A stretch of 64,000 bases of DNA from Cordylochernes scorpioides (Eukaryota > Arthropoda > Arachnida > Pseudoscorpiones > Chernetidae). A program made the translations under genes and the position numbers. Shown in pieces: positions 54,550 to 63,164 of the stretch; within the stretch, counting starts at the first letter, position 1, and each line of letters begins with the position of its first letter. Location of the stretch: positions 89,405,993 through 89,469,992 of the forward strand of contig CP092870.1 in assembly GCA_030710605.1 (NCBI GenBank). The letters run 5' to 3'. Below the pieces are notes generated by a model that saw only the letters and a program-made list of their open reading frames with translations, was not told the origin of the DNA and did not search any database.

Positions 54550-54756
54550 GCGCGGCCTCAAGGATGTGTCCTATTGTCTCCGGTCGATAAAAAGGAAACT
54601 GTTGAGCGGAGGTTCGATGGAAACTGCCCCATGGCATTGTCCTCTTGTGCCCTTGGCTGCACAGAGGGGAATGTCCTGGACCTAATCGACACCCGTGCCA
54701 GGGACGTAAACACAGACATTAATGTCAAGGCGCATTGCTCAATCTTTAGGGGTTGA
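54550..54756 (+). CDS. Cysteine-containing coding-like segment, unassigned
   Basis: After an AG (ttgttag, ending 54550) the frame runs about 68 codons to TGA, rich in GC relative to its flanks. It includes DKKETVERRFDGNCPMALSS and CALGCTEGNVLDLIDTRARD. It could be an exon of a secreted or extracellular protein, or a remnant. A hAT-like end (aggggttgacaaactt) begins right at its stop. Confidence 0.3.
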   Translation, partial: ARPQGCVLLSPVDKKETVERRFDGNCPMALSSCALGCTEGNVLDLIDTRARDVNTDINVKAHCSIFRG

Positions 54757-54794
54757 CAAACTTGACTGCAGTGTAAACTTTAGTGTTGTTCTGA

Positions 54795-55830
54795 GTAGGT
54801 TCCTTGTGTGTGTTGTTTGTGTGCGTTTTTAGTGTGTGTTTGTGGTTGTGTCATGTGTTTTTGTGTGTGTTTCCCTGTGTTTGGGTATGTGTTTGTGTAT
54901 CTGTCTGTGTTGTGTGTGTTTCCCTGTGTTTGGGAATGTGTTTGTGTTAGTGTCTGTGTTGTGTGTATTGTTTGGGTGTCTGTCTGTGTTGTGTGTGTTT
55001 CCCTGTGTTTGGGTATGTGTTTGTGTATCTGTCTGTGTTTTGTGTGTTTCCCTGTGTTTGGGTATGTGTTTGTGTCTCTGTCTGTGTTGTGTCTATTGTT
55101 TGGGTATCTGTCTGTGTTGTGTGTGTTTCCCTGAGTTTGGCTATATGTTTGTGCGTGCTGTTTTTGTGTTTCCCTGTTTTGGGTATGTGTGGTGTGTATA
55201 TGTGTGTTGCATGTGCGTTTATGTGTGTAATGTTTTCATGTTGGTCTGGGTTGTGTATGGATGGTTTCCTGTGTTGTTTATGTGGGTTTCCCTGTATTGT
55301 GTATATGTTGTGTGTGTTTGCCTGTTTTGTGTATGTGAATTTGCCTGTTTTTTTATGTGTATTTGTGTTTACCTGTGTTTAGTACATGTGTTTGTTTGTA
55401 TGTGGATTTTCCTTGTGTGTTCTATATATACAAGTATGTAAGTTGGTCTGGGTTGTGTATATATAGTTTCCTGTGTTGTTTATATATGTTTCCTTGTATT
55501 GTTTATATGTTGCGTGTGTGTTTGCCTGTTGTGTGCATGTGAATTTGCCTGTGTTCTATGTGTATGTGTGTTTACCTGTGTTTAGTGTATATGTTTGTTT
55601 GTATGTGGATTTTCCTTGTGTGTTCTATATATACAAGTATGTAAGTTGGTCTGGGTTGTGTATATGTAGTTTCCTGTGTTGTATATGTATGTTTCCTTGT
55701 ATTGTGTATATGTTGCGTGTGTGTGTTTGACTGTTTTGTGTATATGTAGGTTTGCCTGTGTTGTGTGCCTATTTTGTATATGTTTTGAGTGTATGCGTGT
55801 TTGTGTGCATTGTATGTTTAATGTGTTTTC
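54795..55830. repeat. GT-rich degenerate tandem array
   Basis: Motifs such as gtttccctgtgtttgggtat and gtgtctgtctgtgttgtgtg recur irregularly. A longer unit (gtaagttggtctgggttgtg, then tttcctgtgttgt) recurs near 55437 and 55641. Open frames of Cys/Val-rich protein in three frames are artefacts of the composition. Confidence 0.85.
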
Positions 55831-55849
55831 AATTGGAGGCTTGATTATC

Positions 55850-56780
55850 CATCATGACTGTAGGAAATCGACAGTTTACATTACAGCAGGCCACATCATC
55901 TCCCTTCTTTAAAAATTATATTTTCACTATGATTATCACACTCCCCTTAGTTCCATTACACCAGGTCATTGAGGTATTCTAGTTAGTGTTGTTAGTTGTA
56001 TGTATGTATTTGTGTTTTTGTATGAACATAATCACTTATTGAAAATACCCTCCATTAAAACCTTTGATTTTTATAAAAATATAAAGAATTTTTGAGAAAA
56101 TAAATGTTTTGGCAAGCTGGATAGATGCATGGATTTCCTAATTTCTAGTTACTAAGCTAAGCATTCAACCACACAGCTCCCTCATCCACCCTATTCCTCC
56201 GACTTAGCCCCCAATGACCTTTCCCTCTATCCTAAATTTAAAATGAAGTTAAAGATAAAGAAAGTAGACAGCGATGATATGATACAAACTGAATTGAAGA
56301 CAACCTTGAGGAGCCTTTCAAAAGATGATTTTATCTCCTGCTTCGACAATTGGAAAAAAAGATGGCACAAGTGTATTTAGACAGGAGGAACATATTTTGA
56401 ATATTTTTTTAATACGGAACAGTACTAGAAAAAATGAACGCACCTTGTTTAGTATATCTTCGATTTAACGAAGGCCTCTGGAGTTGCTCATAAAAATCTC
56501 CCAAATTGACTGAAGATGTTTTTAGCATACTAAGTGGCTTTGGCATTCTTATCAAAAAATGATGATAAGAGGTTAAGAGGGAACGGTCCCTTCCATTATA
56601 AAAATCAAATACTTTCGAAGCATCTACTTATATCTCTTTTAAGTAATTTTGTTTCGATTCTGGATTGTTAGTTTCATTTAGGTAACCTTTTTCGAAAAGA
56701 AACAAATAATCTCTCTGTCTGTTTATTTATTTATTTCCAGTAAACGTCAAACTTTATTTCATTTCCTCTTTAGTTTAGTT
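55850..56780. other. Unassigned; possible mariner-like remnant
   Basis: 56170-56390 contains ctccctcatccaccctattc, ctccgacttagcccccaatg and a frame reading HPPYSSDLAPNDLSLYPKFK, resembling the end of a mariner transposase catalytic domain. The remainder is AT-rich and unassigned. Confidence 0.45.
56170..56400 (+). pseudogene. Mariner-like transposase C-terminal remnant
   Basis: The frame reads HPPYSSDLAPNDLSLYPKF (the third catalytic Asp region of mariners), then KFKMKLKIKKVDSDDMIQTE and SFKRWF-like basic sequence with QTGGTYFEYF at the end (GTYFE-like C-terminus). The N-terminal two thirds are missing. It differs from the element at 10179, so it is from another mariner lineage. Confidence 0.55.
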
Positions 56781-56781
56781 T

Positions 56782-56997
56782 TTCAAATAAAAGTTAATTC
56801 GGCCAGTAAATCTTTTTATTATCTCGACGTTTCGACAAAAATCTTTTGTCCTCGTCAGAAGCGAACAAAAATTAAAACATTTGGCAAAGCGTTATAAATT
56901 ATTCTAAAACGTCGAGATAATAAAAAAGATTTACTGACCGAAGTATCTTTTATTTGAATAACTATGAATGCCGGCCAGGCAACCTCTATCTTTACGA
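56782..56997. mobile_element. Hammerhead element family B, 216 bp, 12-bp TSD
   Basis: Flanked by ttagtttagttt (56770-56781) and ttagtttggttt (56998-57009), 11 of 12 identical. Inverted ends tcaaataaaag and its complement (56783, 56947), plus complementary arms around gtaaatctttttattatctc. Core hammerhead on the minus strand. The right part (aactatgaatgccggccagg) recurs at 19540 and 61783. Confidence 0.75.
56823..56862 (-). ncRNA. Hammerhead ribozyme motif, family B
   Basis: Minus strand: CUGACGA, a stem II GACAAAA paired with UUUUGUC, then GAAA, C and the cleavage triplet GUC (between 56826 and 56825) followed by GAGA. Core residues are all canonical. Stem III would be ACGU, a palindrome with no loop, so it can only form between two copies. 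Stem I has three to four pairs. Confidence 0.75.
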
Positions 56998-57049
56998 TTA
57001 GTTTGGTTTGTGCAAAAAAAATATTTATAATATTAAAAAATAAGAATAA

Positions 57050-57640
57050 TATAGAAAACCTACCTGAATCTGTGTGGAAAACAAATAAAAAATTATAAAA
57101 TATTTCGATTATTTACGTCCTCTTTCTGAGCTTAATAATTACTATAATATTTACAAACTACACAAGTAACTAAAAGACAAATTTTCAAATTTAATCTTTC
57201 CATCATCAAATATATTCCATCATTGCTTAACATACTGTAAATAACTACCTTGCGATTTCTTCTATCAGCTTATGTTGTTGCTTATTTGTTTAATGTATAT
57301 GTTTATTCAATGCTCTTTTTCCTAATTGTTTATTTTCTTTTTGATAATTCTGTTACCTACTCTACTACAATATGAATTATTGTAAATAGTTTCACGCGCA
57401 ATTATCCAGATCGGATATAGCGTGTCTTGTTTGCAACTGGTAATAAATAATAAATAGATTAAGTATATATTTTATGCGTATATTATATTTTGCGGATGGG
57501 AAAGATATTTTCATGCTATAACAGGAATTTTTTTTCAATTTAAAAATGCATCAAAACGATTCATTTAGTTAATTATCTAAGTAAAGATTGTGTAAAGTGA
57601 TGGCAAAGAATATTTCACATCACCAGCTTTAGCAAATTCT
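57050..57640. other. AT-rich, foldback C end fragment
   Basis: 57058-57110 (cctacctgaatctgtgtgga, aaaatatttcgattattt) is a fragment of the foldback family of 62187-63163. Nothing else recognised. Confidence 0.4.
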
Positions 57641-57649
57641 TTATCGCCA

Positions 57650-57790
57650 ACAGTATGTAACAGCGGTATGGTAGATTAAACTGGCGAAACCGCTGGGAGG
57701 GTTCACCACTGATGAGCCAGGCCCTCCCTTTAATTTTTCCATTGCAGTAAGGGCAGTAGAAATTGTTTAATTTCAAAAAGAATCTTACGC
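57650..57790 (+). repeat. SINE-like repeat with permuted hammerhead-like motifs
   Basis: Best copy of the family: ACTGGC directly before GAAACC, then GGGTTCACC, then ACTGATGAGCCAGG. CUGGC and GCCAG can pair to give a stem II in a circularly permuted arrangement. It also reads as A-box and B-box of a tRNA-derived SINE. Confidence 0.5.
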
Positions 57791-57862
57791 GTTTAGATGG
57801 AAAATTTGCTGGGAGGAAATTGATCCATAGAATCAAATATTCCATCTATATTCTGACCATAG

Positions 57863-57948
57863 ATTTGGCCCAGCCACTTTTCCAGTTAAACACCTCTTTG
57901 GCAGATTGTGAAGATTCCATTAGATCCCGTGTGTATCTCTTGGAATAA
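57863..57948 (+). CDS. Candidate terminal exon next to a ribozyme
   Basis: After an AG acceptor (57861-57862, tctgaccatag) one frame reads LAQPLFQLNTSLADCEDSIR and SRVYLLE, ending in TAA (57946-57948). Composition is coding-like and richer in GC than upstream. No family recognised. If real, the hammerhead at 57950 begins one base after the stop, in the 3' untranslated region. Confidence 0.3.
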
Positions 57949-57949
57949 A

Positions 57950-58004
57950 GTCCGCCCTAGACTGACGAGAGCCATTAGCCCGAAACCATGGTCTCTAGGT
58001 GGAC
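57950..58004 (+). ncRNA. Intact type I hammerhead ribozyme
   Basis: Stem I: GUCC pairs with GGAC (57950-57953 and 58001-58004), an internal loop of GC opposite U, then CCUAGA pairs with UCUAGG (57956-57961 and 57994-57999). Core CUGACGA at 57962-57968. Stem II GAGC with loop CAUUA and GCCC (one A-C mismatch). GAAA at 57982-57985. Stem III ACC with GGU around AU, then C17, giving a GUC triplet with cleavage after 57993. The ACCAUGGU segment is palindromic. All conserved core bases are present and the stem I internal loop is where natural hammerheads make loop-loop contacts. Confidence 0.9.
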
Positions 58005-58235
58005 GCTTCTCAGTTGGCCAAAGCTGGTGTTGTGGCTTTGTGACCGACCCGAGGCCGCTAGTTTGCGCGACGGTAAATAGATGGTTTCAGGTTTTGACGT
58101 TTATTTTGACGGGAGAGGCGCCCTGTGCTTCTATAAATGCACATTGTTTTGACCCATTGTTAAACCGGCGAGATCTCCTATCTGCATATTTAATGGGTAT
58201 ATGCTAATTAAGAAATTACGTTTTCAGGCTGAGGA
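58005..58235. other. GC-richer sequence downstream of the ribozyme
   Basis: Contains gaccgacccgaggccgctag and gacgggagaggcgccctgtg. It has no other copy in the window and no recognised gene. It may belong to the element or transcript that carries the ribozyme. Confidence 0.35.
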
Positions 58236-58240
58236 CATAC

Positions 58241-58455
58241 ACTAATAGACAAACTTAAGGAAATTGTACCTTTGAGCATGTATATCGGGATTCAGATAAT
58301 AACTCTGAAAGATTTCTGATGCACACACACAATAACATTTATTCAAGACAGAAGAAATAACCAAGTGTAAACAAAATTACCTTTGTCTCCTTAAAAAAAA
58401 TAACAGACGATCGCGACATAAAAATATGAAAATGTTAAAAGTTTTGTCTATAAGT
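58241..58455. mobile_element. Tc1-like MITE
   Basis: Left end cactaatagacaaacttaag, right end aaaagttttgtctataagta, interior in the reverse sense to 52972 (gcatgtatatcgggattcag first). Confidence 0.7.
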
Positions 58456-58724
58456 ATATTTTATATGGTTGTAGTTTGTATTTTAATAACTTTATTTTTT
58501 TAATCTCAGAAAACATCAATCTTCTTTATATATAAAGTAAAAAAGTAGAAAGCTTATTAAGTAAAGAAAGTATTGTAGTAGATGGAGCTGTAAACGTTCA
58601 TAAAAATGTTGATGAAAAGTCTTGAATTAATCAAAATCCTGCCTAAAATGATGTTATTATAAGATTCTCATTGTTAAAAAAAATGATTATAGAAATTTTT
58701 CATAAAACCTTTAACAAAAAATAA

Positions 58725-58980
58725 AAACATATATTCATAATTGTATGTAATTCTACTGTCCTCAAAGCTTATGTCCATAGTTCATCTAAAATACCCATTC
58801 CAAGAGTTTAGCAACAGTATCACTATAAAATGAAGATCGAAAAATGCAATATAACAGCGGAATGGTAGATTAAACTGGCAAAACCGCTGGGAGGGTTCAC
58901 CACTGATGAGCCAGGCCCTCCCATTAATTTTCCATTGCAGTAAGGGCAGTAAAAATTGTTTAATTTCAAGAAGAAGCATA
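58725..58980 (+). repeat. SINE-like dispersed repeat
   Basis: Contains ttaaactggcaaaaccgctg, gagggttcaccactgatgag and cattgcagtaagggcagtaa. Closest relative of 57650-57790. Confidence 0.55.
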
Positions 58981-59239
58981 CGCGTCTATAATAGTTTCGA
59001 ATTTTCATTTAAAAAAATAAAGAGTTTATGTGTATACCTATATCAACAAGATTGTTCTATAAAACCAGAATAAAACGATATACGCGAAAGACAAAGATGG
59101 TACAAACAGGATGTGGGGAGGTTACATCACACTCTGCCGTGTAAAGTAGTCCTATTGGCAGCGATCTCAATCCAATGATTAGCACCATCCTGTAGGAACA
59201 AAGAATGTAATCCCAGCAGACGCAATCGTCAAACAAACG

Positions 59240-60210
59240 ATGGGAAATTGGGAGGTCAACAAGGTGGACAATGGCAGGATGGGTCAACTCTTTGTGGAGA
59301 TCGGCTTTGTCCTCTCCTGTGTGGACAGAACACCAGAGCACTCTATTTACATACTTTCTCTTTACATTGTCTACATATGTCTAGAGTTCTATATGTTAAG
59401 TCTTTTGTAGAGACCGAAGATCTATATGCCAGATTTCTATATTGTAAGTCTTTTGTAGAGACCGAAGATTTTGCTTTGTCCTCTGTTAAGTGAACAGAAT
59501 TATCTTACACCAGAGCATTCCTCTATCTAATTACATACTTTCTCTTTACATTGTTTACATATCTCTTCAGTTCTAGATGGTAAGTCCTTTGTGGGGACCA
59601 AATATTTGTCTTTGTATTTTCTTGGTGAAAAGAACTATCTCATACCAGAGATATGTGAGGGAATTCTCTATATACAGCAGAAGACAAAGCCACAACACCT
59701 TAGGTCATCACAAAAGGTTTATCTTTCTAGGGCGGGGTGAACTATATATATATATTCACAAAGATAATAAAAAGCATATATTCGATTGAATAAAAATATT
59801 TATTATCTAATATTTCGGTTGGCTGAATGCCAACTTTTGTCAAGATATTAAATTTTATATGTATGCATTATAAGTATGCAAATATATATAGAAAAATAGA
59901 TCTTGCGTGAGAGACTTTAGTCCGCGCAAAAGAGAACAAATCCGCATCCTCGGCTCCCACAAAGAGTTTACCTTTCTAGGACTTCACTCTTTGTGAGGAC
60001 CGAGGATGTAGATTTGTCCTATTTTGAGTGGACAGAACTCTCTCACGCAATATCTATCTTCTCTATATTTCTATATACATATTTGCTTACTTTATATTTT
60101 CATAGAGATAACACCACATATATGAATATATATACATATATATAGTGTCCTAGAAGGATAAACCCTTTGTGATTACCGAAGTTTTAGCTTTGTCCTCTAC
60201 CGCTGTATCT
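59240..60210. repeat. Cluster of imperfect repeats around gtagagaccgaag
   Basis: Segments ttttgtagagaccgaagat, gctttgtcctct, gaacagaattatctta and acatactttctctttacatt recur in direct orientation (59270-59580) and again in altered or inverted form to 60200. No coding sequence recognised. It may be a decayed satellite. Confidence 0.5.
59806..59850 (-). ncRNA. Hammerhead-like hairpin, variant core
   Basis: Minus strand CUUGACAAAAGUUGGC, loop AUUCA, GCCAACC, GAAAUAUUA. Stem II is a perfect GUUGGC/GCCAAC. The core reads UUGACAA instead of CUGANGA. Confidence 0.45.
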
Positions 60211-60214
60211 ACAA

Positions 60215-61085
60215 ATTTCCCTCACACATGATCTCTTTTCTTTCTCTATTAATATTATATTTCTACTTACATCTTATAAGTTTACATATTCTTCATCTTT
60301 TTATGCTTCCCATTGAGAAAGTATACTAGAAGATATTTGTCAAAAATATATTTATAAATTTGATTGACAACTATCGATAAAATATGAAACAAATAAATTT
60401 CCTGGCAATGTGTTTCTTTTCAATAATATCATAATAAACATATGTTTGGTAATGTTGTGGAGAAATAAAGAGAAAAACTCAAGATTGATATGTTTTGCGC
60501 CACTTGAGACCAGGATTGGCTCAAGAGCAAAGAAAAGGAAGAGGGAAATCTCTAAAATATGAATAAAAGAATATGATATTGAACTCTTGCAAAGAGAGAG
60601 AGAGAGAGAGTTATATTTGTGCAGTAATGAGAAATAACCATGGATACTTATTTGGGAAAATTAAAAATTTGATTTCCACACAGATTTTTAACGTGAATCC
60701 TTGGATCTCTCAGTAATTATCCACTATACCTATTCATAGTGTCCATTGCTCTGTTTAGAGCCATGGAAATGAATTCAGTGTGGGCCATCTGACCATGTTT
60801 TATGAATGCGGAAAACATGCAAATCATTCAGAAACATGGACAAGAGGTATTTATTGTGTTCATCCATATGGAACCTTCTAGATATCTTAACAAGCTTGTC
60901 CTTCTTTTATGTTCCAAGCTATGTTACCGAACATTGCGTCATCCGTTCTGTCAATTAATTAAATCTAATTAGTCTCATAGAATTGATGTTTTTATTGACA
61001 TGGAACACAGAGAATTGGTGAATTTATTCATTGTCGCAGTTACTCTCTCTGACACCGAAGGATTTCTTAGATTGGAATTCAATTA
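60215..61085. other. No gene recognised
   Basis: A GA microsatellite lies at 60594-60610. Segment 60660-60900 has mixed composition (catggaaatgaattcagtg) with no clear frame. Confidence 0.35.
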
Positions 61086-61089
61086 TAAT

Positions 61090-61690
61090 TAACATACCAT
61101 GACATGGGCATGGACCCAGAACAGCAGCTTTACACACCCAAGATAGAGGACATTGCGATTGCTGTGATAGAGATGTATGGGGACATCTGAGGCTCTTTAT
61201 AGGCACAATAACAACAACAGAAAATTGACATGGACCCAGAGCAGTAGCTTTACACACCCAAGATAGAGGACATTGCAACTGCTGTGATAGAGATGGGGAG
61301 ATCTGAGGCTCTTCATGGGCATGACAAAAATAACAGAAAATTGACATGAATCCAGAGCAGCAGCTTTACACACCCAAAATAGTGGACATTATGGCTGCTG
61401 TGATAGAGATGCATGGAGTTATCTAAGGCTCTTCATGAGCACGACAACAACAGAAAAATGACATGGACTCAGAACAGCAGCTTCACACCCAAGATAGTGG
61501 ACATTGTGACTGCTGTGATAGAGATGCAAGGGAACATCTGAGGCTCTTCATGGGCACGATAACAACAACAGAAATTTGACATGGACCCAGAACAGCAGCT
61601 TTACACACCCAAGATAGTGGACATTGCGACTGTTGTGATAGAGATATATGGGGACATCTGTTCATTGGACACGACAACAACATACACTCT
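61090..61690 (+). repeat. Tandem array of LINE 3' tails, about 5 units of 117 bp
   Basis: Units repeat gacatggacccagaacagca, gctttacacacccaagatag, gctgtgatagagatgcatgg and ttcatgggcacgacaacaac. Each is a tail of the Jockey-like LINE. Same type of array as 35765-36360. Confidence 0.8.
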
Positions 61691-61782
61691 GGTATATTGT
61701 GGCTTATGCTGGTGCTGTGGTTTTTTCATCCTCCACAGTCTGCTGGATTACAGAGTTTATCCACACAGCCTACTTTTGAAGA

Positions 61783-62160
61783 TAGAGGTTGCCTGGTTGA
61801 CATTCATAGTTCTTAAAATAAGCGACACTACGGCTAGAAAAAGTTTTATTTTCCTGATCTTTCGTTAAAATTCTTTTGTCTTTGTCAGGAAAAATAAAAA
61901 TAAAGTATTTGGCAAGATGTATAAATTATCCTCAAGTTGTAAGGGCGTTCTCACGCGAATCTTTCCAATTTTAGCATATAAATAATAGTAAGTTGTACTA
62001 ATATTTGAAATATCGCGTGAGAACGCTCTTACAGACTCATATACATTTATAACGCCTTGCCAAATGCTTTATTTTTACTGGTGAGGACAAAAGATTTTTG
62101 ACGAAAGGCCAGGAAAATAAAATCTTTTCTGGCCGAGGTGTCTCTTATCTTAATAAATAC
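61783..62160. mobile_element. Hammerhead element family B with two ribozyme-like arms
   Basis: Complementary arms about 61800-61910 and 62050-62155. Left arm, minus strand: CUGACAA, hairpin, GAAAGAUCAGG. Right arm, plus strand: CUGGUGA, GGACAAAAGAUUUUUGAC, GAAAGGCCAGG. Both cores are altered (G8 or A6). A nested inverted repeat gggcgttctcacgcgaat / atatcgcgtgagaacgctc lies in the middle. The left end gaggttgcctggttgacatt matches the right end of 56782-56997. Confidence 0.65.
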
Positions 62161-62186
62161 CGTACTGATGGACAAAATGAAGTTAA

Positions 62187-63163
62187 CAAACACTTTATAA
62201 GAGATCTCTCATATTCATTGAAACTATAAAAACATCAAAATTGCCAAACTTATTAAAACTTATTTATGGAATATATTCACCTATTATAATCATTTTAAAG
62301 AATTTAGGAATATGAATATTTGCAATAATCCTTTATATGCGCTTGCTTTGTTAAAAGAGATCATTATAATTGATATTCATTAAAAAATCTTAGACACAGT
62401 TTTGAAAGAAATTTGATACAATAGCCTAGTGGACATGGCATCTGCCCGGTAAGCGGAACACTGTGGGTTCGATTCCCATCCCTGGACACTTTTATTTTTC
62501 CGTTTATCATTACTCTTCACAATTCATCTTTTCATACTTCATCCCTAAGGTTAAAAATAATCGTTATTTCTCCTAAAAATATTTTTTTTCGTTCAAAAGA
62601 AACACATGCGGGATAATTTTCAAATGTCGTTCTACAATTATAAGCCGCATTATATTTTGTTTTATAAATTACAATAGTTTGAGTTAAAAGTCGATCCATT
62701 AAATATATTTATATAAAAAAAGGCTTACCTGAATCTGTGAAATAGAATAAATTGTTTCTTATCTCAAAATATTTCGGGGATTTCTCCTACTTTAAGTTTA
62801 TTGTGCAATATATTGATAAAGAGGGGAATGATCTCTCGAAATATTTTGATAGGAAAAATGTTTTTCTTTTACAGATCCTGGTACGCCCTTTTTATATAAA
62901 TATATTTGATGCTCACCATTTAACTCAAACTATTGTATCAGATTTCTTTCAAAACTGAAAGATTTTAAAATAATAACAATTAGATGATCTCTTAACAAAT
63001 ACCAAGCGTATATAAAGGATTATTACAAATTTGCATATTTCCAAATTCATTAAAAATTATTATAATTGGTGAATCTATCGTATAAGTTTAAATGCGTTTT
63101 TGATAAATTTAGCATTTTAGCTTCAATAAATATGAGAGTTCTGTTAGAAAGTGTTTGTTAAAT
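62187..63163. mobile_element. Large foldback C (about 250-bp arms) around a hammerhead-like core
   Basis: Left arm 62187-62424 plus 62678-62710, right arm 62905-63163. Matching pieces include gttaacaaacacttt, taatcctttatatgcgcttg and ttttgaaagaaatttgatac. The centre has the plus-strand motif UUGAUAAAGAGGGGAAUG, AUCUCUC, GAAAUAUUUUG (62812-62846) and a degraded minus-strand partner at 62764-62790. The left arm is split by the SINE at 62425-62669. Confidence 0.7.
62425..62669 (+). mobile_element. tRNA-headed SINE, 245 bp, 8-bp TSD
   Basis: Flanked by tacaatag (62417-62424 and 62670-62677). The head has a D-arm-like tagtggacatggcatctgcc and a T-arm ggttcgattccca, so A and B boxes are present. 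The body (cttttatttttccgtttatc, cttttcatacttcatcccta) matches 37975-38300. No matching acceptor stem, so it is not a functional tRNA gene. Confidence 0.75.
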
Positions 63164-63164
63164 T

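Noticed and set aside
54808-55912. Long Cys/Val-rich open frames
   Set aside because: Three overlapping frames are open because of the GT-rich repeat; no start context or domain.
62425-62495. tRNA gene
   Set aside because: D- and T-arm motifs are present but no acceptor stem; target duplications and a body shared with 37975 show a SINE.
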